64,000 bases of DNA, taken from positions 91,719,189-91,783,188 of the forward strand of contig OV884009.1 of NCBI GenBank assembly GCA_930367205.1, written 5' to 3'. The notes under the pieces are model-generated. The model ran no database searches. It saw only the letters and a program-made list of their open reading frames with translations, and was not told the origin of the DNA. The first letter of the stretch is position 1, and each line of letters begins with the position of its first letter. The position numbers were made by a program, and so were the translations under genes. The stretch comes from Acanthosoma haemorrhoidale. Lineage: Eukaryota; Arthropoda; Insecta; Hemiptera; Acanthosomatidae. Positions 48,742-60,398 of this stretch are shown here, piece by piece.

Positions 48742-48880
48742 ATTTACACTGGTTTTCAGACATCATAAACGTCTTGATATCCTTTTATCCAACAATTACC
48801 ACAGGTAGGAGACAAGGCTAGATAGAGCATGAGCCACGAAAGTAAGTAATTTTACGATATCTAACTACTATAGTTGCATC
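48742..48880 (+). repeat. Interspersed repeat C, copy 2
   Basis: TTTTCAGACATCA and CCACAGGTAGGAGACAAGGC then GATAGAGCATGAG; see 13607-13745. The following block (TAAAGACGTTAAAATTGCAT, 48930-49010) also has a diverged relative at 47786-47860. Confidence 0.55.
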
Positions 48881-49404
48881 GTTAAATTTCAAATTGCAAA
48901 ATTACTCCTTAACTAGGGCGCACATAGTAAATCATTATAAAGACGTTAAAATTGCATACTTCAACTAGTACTTAATTATATAGATATTTATATCCATTAA
49001 CAAGTCACATCATCGTGGTGAAGAAGGAAACATATAAGTATAAAGTGGCATCACCAAATTGTAAACTGTTCGGCGAATTTAGCTATTTTTTTTTAATATC
49101 CGCCATTTATATAGAATTAATATTTATTTAAATACAAAAAATAATTGACCGTTAGGTATTTAATTTGGTTAAACGGGACAACTTTATCAGTTATATGTTA
49201 CACATGTCAGTTCAATAAAATTAGCTGATAAAAATAGGACTAATTCTTCAGAAATCGTACAGACTGTGGTTACATTAGTACTCATTTTTTTCCCCTAGGC
49301 CATTTTGGTATAAAAGACTAATAAAAAGATTGACTAACATGACATTATTCTATAGTCACACGTTTTGAGAACACCAGATATATTATTACACCATTGGTTT
49401 TAAA

Positions 49405-49497
49405 AGTTTTAATTCTTCATTTACTTCCACAGTCGTACAGTATTTACAAACGGCCAAGAGAACTCCCGAATTCACATGGACAACCATGTCACATGAC
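49405..49497 (-). mobile_element. Jockey 3' UTR fragment
   Basis: Minus-strand ATGTGACATGGTTGTCCATG and GGCCGTTTGTAAATACTGTA match the distal 3' UTR of the Jockey family. Confidence 0.6.
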
Positions 49498-49498
49498 A

Positions 49499-49654
49499 AC
49501 TTTTTTTTTTTTTTTATTTCCTGTAGCATCACTACATTATATACAGGTTTTGTTATTTTATAGAAATTATATAATCGAATAAACAAGCATAATGATATAC
49601 ATTATACGTGACTAGACTAAACTGACTAATAAAGGTGTTGGGGCTCACCTTTTT
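49499..49654 (-). mobile_element. Diverged poly(A) SINE-like element
   Basis: On the minus strand it begins AAGGTGAGCCCCAACACCT and ends GGAAATAAAAAAAAAAA, the same head and tail as the element at 21252 and 63482. The body is diverged. Flanks share GTTG but no clean target duplication. Confidence 0.6.
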
Positions 49655-49687
49655 GATCAACCTTAAAACTAACTTACATACTAGTTC

Positions 49688-49867
49688 TTATCCTAATTTT
49701 TCCCCGTCAGTCTGTTGCCATCGATGCGGGAGGGGTGGTGGAGTCATAGTGTTAAACACTAGGTTTGTCAGGTGCTGCAACGAGTCAAACAACTTAATGC
49801 GTCTCCGGCGGATAAACTCACCCACCGACGGCACACCAAGCAACGGGTGCAGGTCAGCGTTCAACAT
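49688..49867 (-). pseudogene. Jockey-clade ORF2 C-terminus, different family
   Basis: Fifty-nine codons on the minus strand from ATG 49867 to TAA 49688: MLNADLHPLLGVPSVGEFIR, then RRRIKLFDSLQHLTNLV and MTPPPLPHRW. The order DLxxPxVxEFIxRRRxKxxxxLxxHxN..PPPxPxR resembles the tail of Jockey-type reverse transcriptases (compare HNDLNIPYILELI...HPN...PPRRLKR in the main family). An in-frame TGA lies immediately upstream. Assignment is by motif order only. Confidence 0.5.
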
Positions 49868-49879
49868 TCAAGATTTATG

Positions 49880-49961
49880 TTGTACTCCTCCATAAACCGC
49901 GTCACCGGATACGAGTCAGTGGTGGCTGACCAAGAGTGCGAGAGCCACAGACGCTCAGGAC
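49880..49961 (-). mobile_element. Jockey 3' UTR, part 1 (interrupted)
   Basis: Minus-strand GTCTGTGGCTCTCGCACTCT and TATCCGGTGACGCGG match the Jockey 3' UTR. The copy resumes at 50135 beyond repeat D. Confidence 0.8.
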
Positions 49962-50134
49962 TGGTGACATGCCCAGAATTCAAACCAAGGACCTTTAAAT
50001 TTCCGCTTATGCACTCTTTCATCTAATCTATTCCGTGCCGATAAAGGACAGTGCGAATATCCAATCTCTTTTGCTACCCTCCATCAACCAGAACAAAAAT
50101 AACCAGAGCAAAATCATTCAAAGTAATCTACAAT
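49962..50134 (-). repeat. Repeat D copy 2: 95-nt body plus tRNA-Phe-like 3' end
   Basis: Same structure as 47511-47681. Here the tRNA-like part (50039-49962, 78 nt) is more complete: GGTTTGAATTC B box, a seven-base acceptor strand GCATGTC, discriminator A and CCA. The 5' acceptor strand GGCACGG pairs at five of seven positions. It is inserted into a Jockey 3' UTR. Confidence 0.78.
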
Positions 50135-50250
50135 GTAGTCCTTTTAAACTAATTTAACATGATTGTCATTACCAGGTCTCCCACTGTAACGTATTTATAG
50201 CAGATCACGAGGGCACTTTAGTCTCTGAGGATGTGTGACGCAGACTAATC
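50135..50250 (-). mobile_element. Jockey 3' UTR and ORF end, part 2
   Basis: Continues 49880-49961: minus-strand TACGTTACAGTGGGAGACCT then AATGACAATC correspond to the UTR block following the ORF2 stop. About 25 bp of unplaced sequence (50135-50159) separates it from repeat D. Confidence 0.7.
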
Positions 50251-50261
50251 CTTTAATAAGA

Positions 50262-50365
50262 ACTTCCAACGTATCCTTATATCCAAAGATTACCACAGGT
50301 AGGATATAAAGCTAGACTTCCCACGAGGTAAGCGAATTAATTTCAAATTGTCCAACTTTTTCGTT
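50262..50365 (+). repeat. Interspersed repeat C, copy 3
   Basis: TTACCACAGGTAGGATATAA, AGCTAGA, CCCACGAGGTAAG and CAAATTGTCCAACTTTTT; relative of 13607-13745 and 48742-48880. Confidence 0.5.
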
Positions 50366-51821
50366 GCTGCGTCGTATAGCATACACGACTATAAATATCA
50401 TCAGCGCCTAAGCGGTGACTAGTGAAAGCCTGAAAGCTTTCTGACTGTTTTTTATTATTATTTTTTTATACTTCCCAACATTTTTTATTAATCAACACGT
50501 AATCAGTAGGTTTTTCAAGTTCATAACATTAAGAGCATGATTTTTACGACTGTCGATACATAGGCACACAAACATAGAGAGACATGCGAACAGCAATTGC
50601 CCCCTATATGTTTTAAAACTGGCTTATCTGAATAAGCCAGAAACAGCCCTCGTGATGTATGAACGAGAACACTAAACATTTCGCATTGAAATGTTAGAAG
50701 TATTGCTTTGAAAAAAATCCGCTCTTACTCATTAAAAGAAAACAAGCACGTTCATTAAACGTGAGCTAGAGGAGGTGTTAGGTCGGGTCCTTAGCAGAGG
50801 CCTTACAAAAAAAAAAGAATGAAAAAGAGAAACTACAAAAGATTAAAACAATAGGAATTAAAATAAAAAAAACGAGGTCATATTTAAGCCACGTCGGAGC
50901 TCTTAACTAATTGCTACACTTCGGTAGTTTCGTAAAAAGTAATAAAACCTACAAAAAAAACTTAAGGATTCTAATATCCTTTCATTCTTAAAACACCGTG
51001 TAAATACGGCTTTTTTGTTTCATTAAAAAGTCTACCGGAAAAAATGAGTTTATTAGTAAGTACGGGCATTTTACTATTATTACTCTAATAGTATTGTTTT
51101 ATTTTCAAAATGTTGTAAATCGGGTGCCGGCATTGAATTTCCCAAATCTTTTTTAGGGGGCACCGCCCTTGCTTGCTTGCATAGGGGAGTTCTGGTTTGT
51201 CGTTGTTGTTGTTTTTTATATAAAGAGAACTTAATGTTAACAATATTTTCTAGAACACTTGATTGTTTTAGAATAAACTTTCACAAGTGATTTTTCACTC
51301 CTCATTTCTTTCCCATGTATGTTCCTTTGTTAGCTACATCAATTTTTTTTTTTTATGAACGGGCAATTTATAATTACCGGTACGCACTGCCAAACAATTA
51401 ATAAAATCCAACCGCATATCAGCGATTAATTAGTTATTATATATATTTAAGTTATTATGCATAACCACAAATTTATGGAGTATTTAGAATTAAGGAATAT
51501 ATATACTTTATCTTGGAATATATACTAAAGCCTGGGTAAACTAATAATATCATAACTTTACTAACGATATTATATAAAAGTCAGTTGCTTGCTATGAGGA
51601 GAATATTATAAGTAATGAAATAAATAACAGACAGCAAATAAAATAAAATGTTCGATAAAAAAAATACCGATTTATTTTCCCACAATCATTCAAAAAGGTT
51701 TCAAGAGCATTTCAAGAGAGTATATCAATATTACTTCTCTCCTTTTTTTACGGAATAAATTTTGTATCTATATTTTTGATTTAACTATAAAATTGTTCTT
51801 CTATGAACTGTTTACACGGCA
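50366..51821. other. No recognised gene
   Basis: AT-rich DNA with one GC-richer patch near 51120-51190. No frame or repeat recognised. Confidence 0.45.
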
Positions 51822-52163
51822 GTGGGAACGTTGGGCCAATCTGATAATATATTTACTGGTAAGTACCACAGTCTATCTTCAAAATGTATCACATGGCATG
51901 ACTGTGAGTTCATCTCCCTCAGTCGGGATAGTCTGGGGGTGACATGGGTCTTCCTAGATTATTGGATCTGGCATATATTCTCGGGAAACGGGGGATTTAG
52001 ATCCTCAATACGGAAGAGAACATCGGGGAATTTGTTTTCTTTATGCAGAAGTGGAGGGACCTTCAAGGACTTCACCATCACCATCTCGAGGATGGTGGTA
52101 CAGGACGAGGAGCCGTTTACGGCAAGGCTGATTAAGAAGTCATCGTTGTACGGGATTGCTTAG
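51822..52163 (+). CDS. Isolated 113-codon frame, unrecognised
   Basis: The longest non-repetitive frame after the LINE. It opens at a GTG (no ATG at this point); an acceptor-like ACACGGCAG ends at 51822, so it may be an exon. The sequence (VGTLGQSDNIFTGKYHSLSS... to ...FTITISRMVVQDEEPFTARL, ending YGIA) is mixed and GC-richer than the surroundings. The stop TAG is at 52161, with AATAAA at 52327-52332. A TGTAAATA start (52171), TATATAAT, AATAAA and a GCACTGCA end (about 52367) followed by TGGCCGG could be a small LTR plus primer-binding site, but the order ORF-LTR-PBS is not that of a normal element. Family not recognised. Confidence 0.3.
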   Translation: MGTLGQSDNIFTGKYHSLSSKCITWHDCEFISLSRDSLGVTWVFLDYWIWHIFSGNGGFRSSIRKRTSGNLFSLCRSGGTFKDFTITISRMVVQDEEPFTARLIKKSSLYGIA

Positions 52164-52367
52164 AGGCGTTGTAAATATATAATTAATTAGGATTATGAGT
52201 TCTAATATTAGTTAAGCAAAATTCAGGAAAATACGATGATCCACTGCTTGTGAATAGTTTATAGTTAGTTAGTAAGCATCCCTGTATATAACCTGTAAAT
52301 AGAGTTTATATAATTGTTTTTTCATGAATAAAGACGATTTAACAGAGTGAAACCAAGGCGCACTGCA

Positions 52368-54661
52368 CTGGCCGGTACAACAATCCTAATTGCACTGGAA
52401 TACGCGCACCATTGAATACGAACCCCCTGAGTCCCTGGGGAAATACTGTTATGGGATATCGATCCCGGGAAAGAAGGAAAACAAAAAAAAGTATGAGTTC
52501 GTCACAAATACGTAGTGTATATTCCTCCTCAAAGTCGTTAACATTGACGGTTCATCGAGAAAGTAATTAATTTATCAGATCTGAAAGATAGCTAATCAAT
52601 TCTCTAGCTTGACTAAAATAATTAATGCCTGCCAATAATTAATAATGAAGTCAAATATACACCATCTGAAAGTGAGGAGAGTAAAAATTCTGAACGAGAA
52701 AATTACAAGGGTGGGCTAAACCCCCATAAAGTGTTTTATTTTAAAGAAAATGTTTATCAGTTATAGCTTAATCATTAGAACCCCCAACATGCATTAAGAT
52801 ACTAAAGAGAACTCCAAGGCTACCAAGAAAGACCAATCAAACCACCAGAGACCATCTTGCGGTGAGAGGAGAGAACTACTACTAATTGTTTTGAAACCCA
52901 TCAGGGAAATAGGTTTTGGGACGCCATTAAGAATTGTTTGTTATAAATATGTAATGTATACATAAATTATAGAGTTGGACAAGTAAAGTACATGTGTATA
53001 ATTCATAGATCCCCAATAATATACGTGTTTTGTGTATTTAATGGGTATGAAGCATTATCTTTTAAACCGTAAGCTAATATTTAGAATGCAGATTTGTTCT
53101 GTTAACTTGTTAGTTCATTTCGTTTTTTTTAAGGTATGGTTGCAAATAGTTTTAGGTAGGGTAAAGACATACAAGGTAAACAGAGCAAAAGGTGGCCTGG
53201 TGATTGTAAATATTAAGTATTAGTATTTCTTACCTTAAGTAAGTCTTTATACTGCCTATTATTTTATTGATGGTGTTATATTTATGGATCATTTCGGTTA
53301 CCATCATTCTGTTTAGTTAGTAGTGCGTGGGGTACACACGTACCCCTATATGTATTGCGTGTGTACCTTATGGTTTGTTATTCAGCTCAAGGGTGTCGAT
53401 GGCCAACACCTTAAGAATTAAGTTGACTTTTTGAGTTCAGTTCCTTCACACGATCCCATCAGTGGGACTTGGCGCCACCCCTTCTCCCCCCAAGAGGATG
53501 CATTGACCAAAAGGAAAATTAGAAGAAGGATTTTTGCTAGAAATTATTTCTTCAACTTTTATTTGAATAACAAAGACATATTTTGTCAATAGTTCAGTGT
53601 TAATGATAATTTTATGTTTTCATCTGTTTGTTCCATCCACATTTCAAAAAATAAAAAACATCAATAATCAAACAAAAACAGATTAAGGAATGCTAGGTGA
53701 TGTATATTATGCGGGGGGTTTAATGACACCTGTTTCTTAATAATTAAAATAATGGTAAAATTTATACCTTAGAAAAAATCATCAATAATCTTTTGCGCCA
53801 GTCAACGTTTTACCTATTCAGTATTCTACTGGATTAAAAATTAAACAGACAATCCTTTGACCCCAGATCAATATGTAATTAATATTCCTTTCCAGTCCTA
53901 CACAAACCCCTCCTTCCAAAACAGTATTGTTTGTTTTCTTGTTGGATAGAGAATATAAATGGTTTTTTTTGTAAAACTTTTTAAATGATTTTTTTTTTTA
54001 ATTATTGGCACGTAAACGATCATCATTATATTCAACGAAATTATATTATGAGGTACCATTTGAAATTTTAATTGAACTTTGCAGAGAAGCTACCAAGTCG
54101 CTATGAAATACTGGAGAATCATAATGGAACTATGATTTTGAAAAAATGATATCATTCATTTGTCTATTGTTTTATTCTATGAATTGTTACCGATTTTATT
54201 ATTTTTAAAAAAATGTATATATTTAGATGTTGTTTTTACATGTAATGTGTTTGATTTTTAAAGAGAATTTAGACCCTTTTTTTTACACTTTTCGTATCTA
54301 TTTTTGCAGTGATAACTGTTTAGAATATTAAATATAATTGTGGGATTGAAGAGTACTTGTATTTTATTTGTATACGTATATTTTTGTTCCTAGCTCGGCT
54401 TGACAGCCAACATTCATACAAAAGCAAACATGGTAATTACTCATAAAATAATGGGGAGTGAGTGGTCCCATTATAAGACACTCCTAACTAATATACATGT
54501 GTAACAATATTCTTTATGTTAAAATTTACCTGAAATCATAAGCATGATAAAATATAAAATGATAATTTTTAGAATACAAAAATAATTAAAATGTATATAA
54601 TGATGCTGAATTTACTAATTATATAACAGAAAAAAACAAAAATAAAAAAAAATACAAAAAG
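52368..54661. other. AT-rich DNA, no gene recognised
   Basis: Contains a pair of competing hairpins at 53329-53367. No coding frame is supported. Confidence 0.45.
53329..53367. repeat. Overlapping alternative hairpins
   Basis: GGGGTAC-ACAC-GTACCCC (53329-53346) is a perfect 7-bp stem. GGTACACACG (53331-53340) also pairs perfectly with CGTGTGTACC (53358-53367). The two folds are mutually exclusive. Confidence 0.8.
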
Positions 54662-55637
54662 CTAATTTTTCCCTTCTTCTCCTTTCATCTTTCTTTTTAC
54701 AGCGGTACGTCTTGTTGCAGTCATGGTTTCAATTTTACGACGGTGTTTTGTTATATAAGCTTAGTTCTTCAATGTATTGCAATTTGAGGTGAATTTATAT
54801 GAATTTAAGTTTGATGAAATCTTCTATTATCTTTACTTGTATGTGCTGGTGAAGTTGTTTGTTTCTGACGAACCAGGTGGCCTTCACGGCAATACTAAGT
54901 ATTTTATTTTGAAAATTTTCAACCTTTTAAGCTTAGAACTGTAGGCAGAGGCCCATACTTTACAACCGTACATGAGCAGTGGTCTGAGAATGGTAGGGAA
55001 GATTAAAACGGCAACAACTCTTATCAGGTGAGATTTTCAATTCAAAATGGATTATAACAGAGCTGGCCTCATTAAGTTTATTATTTATGCGACACTTCCA
55101 TGTCAAACGGCGAATATAGATGTATTTATGAAGCTGAAAGAGGCTTCACTCCAAGTTACATTTTCATTGCTGATAGTTAGCTCCGGTGGATTTGAAGGGC
55201 GCCGCGAGGTAAAAAGTTTTGCTACACATTTGCGTTCGTTTCCACTTTGTAAAATGCCCTTTAGATCTCCCAGGCTGTTCTGGAGCATATTACGTGCCGG
55301 GACTATGTCTTCGTGTTGGTACAACACAGTGGTGCCATCAGCGAGCATTGATGTGTGGGTGAATGAATAATATTATACAAATAAAAGTTTTAAAAGAAGT
55401 GGTGACAGAACAGAACCCCGTGAAGTACCTGCTGAAGAGAAAATGTCGTTTATAGGTACACAAAAGGTTCATTACTTTAAAAATTACTTCAGAATTTTAA
55501 TTAGGTAAAGTGGAACATGGTTTTTTTTAATTTGTAGAGTAGTCCTGAGCGCCAGACTTAGTCAGGCGCTTGCTGGAAGTCGGGAAATGTGGCAACAGTA
55601 TGTGAGAGCCGCTTTATAGGCTTATTGGTTTATAGCT
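54662..55637 (-). pseudogene. Second Jockey-type reverse transcriptase, degenerate
   Basis: Minus-strand remnant read across several frames: SYKPISL (RT motif 1, 55637), a deletion, then VATFPDFQQAPD, GLLYKLKK, SSAGTSRGSVLSP (PQGSVLSP motif), MLADGTTVLYQHEDIVPARN, FTSRRPSNPPELTI, ILRPLLMYGCKVWASA, TWFVRNKQLHQHI and a basic tail (TKHRRKIETM) to TAG at 54662. The polymerase active site, normally FADD, reads LADG. Stops include TGA/TAA near 55575, 55365 and 55100, with frameshifts near 54930 and 54830. The family differs from the main Jockey repeat here. It encoded the polymerase of a target-primed retrotransposon and cannot be active. Confidence 0.85.
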
Positions 55638-58166
55638 TTCTATTCCTGAAATGCTTTATCTTGTCTCAGAATCACGATTATCTCACTAAGTAACTATTTT
55701 TTTTTTTTGGAAAATGACCAATATGCAGGCAACTAATGAATAAGTTTGTTAGCCAGAGAATGACCTTCCTTGGTCAATTTTTTTTATTAAAAATCATGAC
55801 CTCAACTCTTATTAATTGTCAAAAGTTTTATTAGGTCCTGTAGTTCGTTGCATTCCAATGAAGAGTACATTAAATTGCTGGTAATATCTGACGTGCCCAT
55901 TGGACCCAAAATTCACACTGCCGGGTTTAATAAGCAACTGATGTGATCTAATGTTTTATGTCTTTACAGGTCATGAGATATTACACCAGCTAAGTCTGGA
56001 AATTTATAGCCCATAATATCATGATGTCACAGCAGCTGGTGCGGAATCAAATAGAGTTCCATTTTCCTATTGTATCTGCAGGTTTGAGCTGTAGGAGCGG
56101 ATTGCTAACTGGCAATATCACAACTGTTTATTTTATGGCTTGTAGAGAATATTGATCAGGCATGAGGTGACAGGAGATCCTGTTGTTGCCCGTTCCAGGA
56201 AATGAGGATTGGAACATTGCTGGGACTGAGAGATTGGAGCGATCAGGGTAGCCCTTATCGCAAGCGCCTTTTCCTATAAATCATCCGTTGGCTTTATTCA
56301 TTGCCCGCAGCAATTTTAAAGCAGCGTACCGGCCGGTAAATTACCTTTTGGACAGTTCCAGGATATTGGTCACTTCTCAATATGCAGTTATGCATATCCC
56401 TCTGCAGGGATTCGCTTGGGATCCCTGGCGTTTTCGCCGAAGGAAAAAAAATAGTAGCAATAAATGATATAATTTTCATGATAGAGAACGATTTTCCAAG
56501 AATAGAATTAAAAAATTATTTATTCCGAGACCAAGCCCCCTATGACTAAAAAAGACGTACAAATAACGAATTCATTTCTCCAAATAAAAATAACCATTAC
56601 GTCAAAAAGAAAAATGACAAAGTAAACTAAAGTGTAAACCACTATAAGAAAAAAATCAAGAAAAATATAATATTATTTAACTACATTCAATAAATAAAGT
56701 CATGGATAGATTGACATATAAAAAACAAAGACAAAAAATAAACAATGTGAATAATTCAATAAAATACAACACAACATTGGAGAAAACGTTTTTAATTCAT
56801 GCATAAAAAATAACACACTGAACATACAATAGTCAAAACCACACAGATGGGTAAAAAATTATAAACAATGAAATAAAAATAATAAGTATGAATAAAAGCA
56901 TAAAAATATAATATAGATAACAATCGTTCCCAAATTAGCGTATGTCTGGATCGTGGAGAGATTTTGGGACAGAAGGGTTTATAAGGTTCTGAAGGACAAA
57001 GCATATTAAGGGATGGAAAGCTACAGAAAATAGTGAACAAATTAATGAATAATGCTTTATTTATAAAATTTCGCAAATTTAGGCTGTGAACGACATTTTA
57101 TACAATTAATAAGAATGAGTCGGTTATACGCGTGGATGTGAATGACCCTAGTAAAATGTCCCGGAAATAAATAACTAATGTACCCTTCTCAATATGATAG
57201 AAATAAACCATTGTTTTATTACCAATTGTTTGGTTAAGTATCATATCTTAATTATTTTTATAGGTTCGCATCTATTTTTAGCATATATTGGAGTATCTTA
57301 AAAATACCATGCAGATGTGAAAATATACAGTATTGCAAGCATCATTTTTATGACATGTTTAATAACTATGAATAGTCCATTATATGTACCACTTATGGAT
57401 TTTAAATATTATGACTGAGGGTACAGAAATCATGAATTGTTTACCCCACTGGGCGTAATAGGAAAATGGTTATTTTGCGACAAACTATTTGCTTAATGAT
57501 CGCTTTCTTTCATGGTGTTGCTTTCAATTTTGCAATGTTAGAGCCATCACTAATGCCTATCAAAAAAAAACATACGCTTTGGGTAATAGTTGTGAAAAAC
57601 TGTTGAGAGTTTTAATAACTTCTTCCAATAATAGTTCTAAATGGCAACATACAAATTAAATAGCTTCCGGTTTGGAAAAACATCAAAACCAAACCCTGAA
57701 AATAAACGGGAACTATAAGTATTTGAAAAATATGGCTGCACGCAAAGAAGTTTAAACTGACACAATATTAATGTGATTCACATCTTAAGTTTTATTTTTC
57801 CCCTTGGGCCAAAACTCATTAAAATCCGAGTACAATATGAGAAATACCTTTGTAAACCATGTTTAAAATGATATTTAGTTTGAATTTAATTATTCTTTAT
57901 TTTAATTTATTTATTTATATTTCTGCAATACTATTAAGTACAAATTTTATGGAATGGCTTTATCATACTTGAATAATATATTCCAAAATAAAGGATTTTT
58001 AAAAATCTAATGTTGTGTATGTTTCGTCTTAGAGCTGTGTTTATTGTATTGTTTTAAAACGTAATCACTGGAATTTAATTTTTATAAAGCTTCATAGGCC
58101 AAAATTATTTATATATAATGTGTTTACATTAATAATTGCGTTCCTCTCACAGTTGATCACTTAATG
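55638..58166. other. No gene recognised
   Basis: 55.8-56.5 kb is less AT-rich and could hold more eroded upstream sequence of the minus-strand Jockey-type element, but no motif could be assigned. The rest is AT-rich. Confidence 0.4.
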
Positions 58167-58784
58167 GGTTTTCATATGTAGATTTTAATTGTTTTTGGAA
58201 TATGTAATTTATCATGGAGTTTCAATTACAGTACTTCAATACAGCACTCCTTCACCATCTAACAAACAAATTTCTTATGTGTGAAGTAGTGTCATTAAAG
58301 ACTATGAACCACCATTTTTTTCTTTCTATATTCTCATTGCAATACATAATAGTAAATAAACGAATTATTCAATGTAAACAATTATCAAATTTTTATAATC
58401 AAAAGCACAAAATAAGGATTCACTATGTTATTTTTAAACTAATAACCCACAAGTACTTTTATAACAACCGTATGAAAAGTACTCGGTTTTCATATGTAGA
58501 TTTTAATTGTTTTTGGAATATGTAATTTATCATGGAGTTTTAATTAATACAGCACTCCTTCACCATCTAACAAACAAATTTCTTATGTGTGAAGTAGTGT
58601 CATTAAAGACTATGAACCACCATTTTTATGAACTCATTGCAATACATAATAGTAAATAAACGAATTATTCAATGTAAACAATTATCAAATTTTTATAATC
58701 AAAAGCACAAAATAAGGATTCAATATGTTATTTTTAAACTAATAACCCACAAGTACTTTTATAACAACCGTATGAAAAGTACTC
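58167..58784 (+). repeat. Tandem duplication, two units of 318 and 300 bp
   Basis: Units start GGTTTTCATATGTAGATTTT at 58167 and 58485. They are nearly identical apart from two short replacements (near 58228 versus 58546, and near 58316 versus 58627). Neither unit shows a convincing gene; the repeated frames are by-products. Confidence 0.95.
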
Positions 58785-60073
58785 GGTTTGAAAAATATTC
58801 TTGGTACAACTAGTAGTTTTTAGATTCTCATAGATTATTCATCAACTCAATAGATTCCATAAATTTAACTGAACGTAAGAAATAAAGAGAATCAGATAAA
58901 ATACAACGTCCTTAACGAACAGTAAAGTTAAAAATGCGTTCACAAGGTTCAACGATAATTAATTAAAAACTAGAAAAACTCAATAATTACAACACAATCA
59001 AAATTTCGCCCTGGTGAGCACGTAATGAAGACTGAAAGACTGTAAATATTAAATGTAGACAATTTTTAATGCAAAGGTGACTTTCCACTTCCACTTTGAA
59101 CCTAGAATCCGGACCTATATGAAATGCGATGGAAGGTAATTGAGAAAATGAAGGGAATTGACGTTTTAGGACATTCACCTAGAGCCGCAGGCCAGTTGCT
59201 CCGAGACGCCTTAGAAACGTTAAGTCTTCATTAGCCAAATTTTCCATGTGCAAGGAACATAAAAATCATCCAAGAACAGTTGAGGTAAAATAAGCCTTCA
59301 AAATGAAAATACCTTTTGGGACTGAAAAAATATTGATGCGATTATGAAACTAAAATATAAAAGTAACGTTTTTTGGTGGGTTTTTTTGAGCCCCTAATGT
59401 ATGTATTATTTTTTTCATCTACTGGCACAATTTAGAACTCATATTATAATGTTTACAATGAAAAATATTTTGTAAGAACGATCAGTATTCACTCTTCAAT
59501 TATGAAACCTGCACAATAATCCCACTATTCCTAATTACTACAACAATATATCAACAATGTAGTCTTTATTTACAGGAGATAGGGAAATGCAAACAAAAAA
59601 AAAAAAAAAGGTTTCTTTATAATATTGAACAATAATTTATGGATTTACTTTATATTACTCAGTTTGTTATTGTAAGAGGTGACATGAAATGTAGTAGTCT
59701 ATGGCTTGGATTCTAAAGGTTGAAATCATATGATTGGGCTAGATGTGTTGATACCAGCTTCAATTTCTGTTAAAAATAATTATTTTCAGTTCTAAAAGAG
59801 CAAAGGTCTGGCGATGGGTCGTGGGTCCGTTCCATGCAGGCTGTCCGGAACAGTGACCCATAATGTGTCACGATCCACTTTTTTTTTTTTTAAATTACTA
59901 TAAACTGGGCGAGATAAGTTGATTACATTCTCGGATGTGTCTGTTACGATACCCTGGGACACCTCAATTACTTACATAATAGCAATGATCATGTTAAATG
60001 TACCGTGGAGTAAAGTGTGTGTTCATGGTTTGTATAAGTTTATTTAATTCGAGTAACAATGATCAGTACTTAC
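58785..60073. other. No gene recognised
   Basis: Mostly AT-rich. A GC-richer patch (59805-59875) and a minus-strand 63-codon frame (58987-59178) were inspected and not recognised. If the exon at 60074 is real, this is the next downstream intron of that gene. Confidence 0.4.
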
Positions 60074-60135
60074 CAGACGATTTGTTTGAAGGATCACCAA
60101 AATTGAATGATCGATTTCTTTGATGACTTCAATGC
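60074..60135 (-). CDS. Internal coding exon (62 bp), minus strand
   Basis: The minus strand shows a near-perfect exon: a run of 12 T then CAG acceptor (60147-60136), 62 bp, and the donor CTG|GTAAGTACT (60074/60073). Only one frame is open: after two bases, IEVIKEIDHSILVILQTNRL, ending in phase 0. The segment resembles the hydrophobic LLxLxTNDLL motif near the C-terminus of UbiB/ADCK (AarF-type) atypical kinases, which is only a suggestion. Flanking exons would lie in or beyond the window; a possible 39-bp upstream exon is at 60399-60437. The combination of both consensus splice sites with an open frame is the best evidence for a host gene here. Confidence 0.55.
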
Positions 60136-60398
60136 CTGAAAAAAAAAAAATGGTTATTCCTTTTATATGTTATCTTATTCCTGGAAATATACAACGGTCT
60201 CAAAATTAGATCTGTTAAAAATTATCAACTTCTTTCCTTATTCAATCCTTAATCCTTATTATGTTTGAATTAATTATTAAGTATAATATGCATAATGATG
60301 TGTAGGTATGTAGGTATGTGTACAAAAAGGTATGTGTCTAAAAGGTATGTACTGACATAAAATGTAAGTCTTAACTAAAATAGAAGAATATAACTTAC

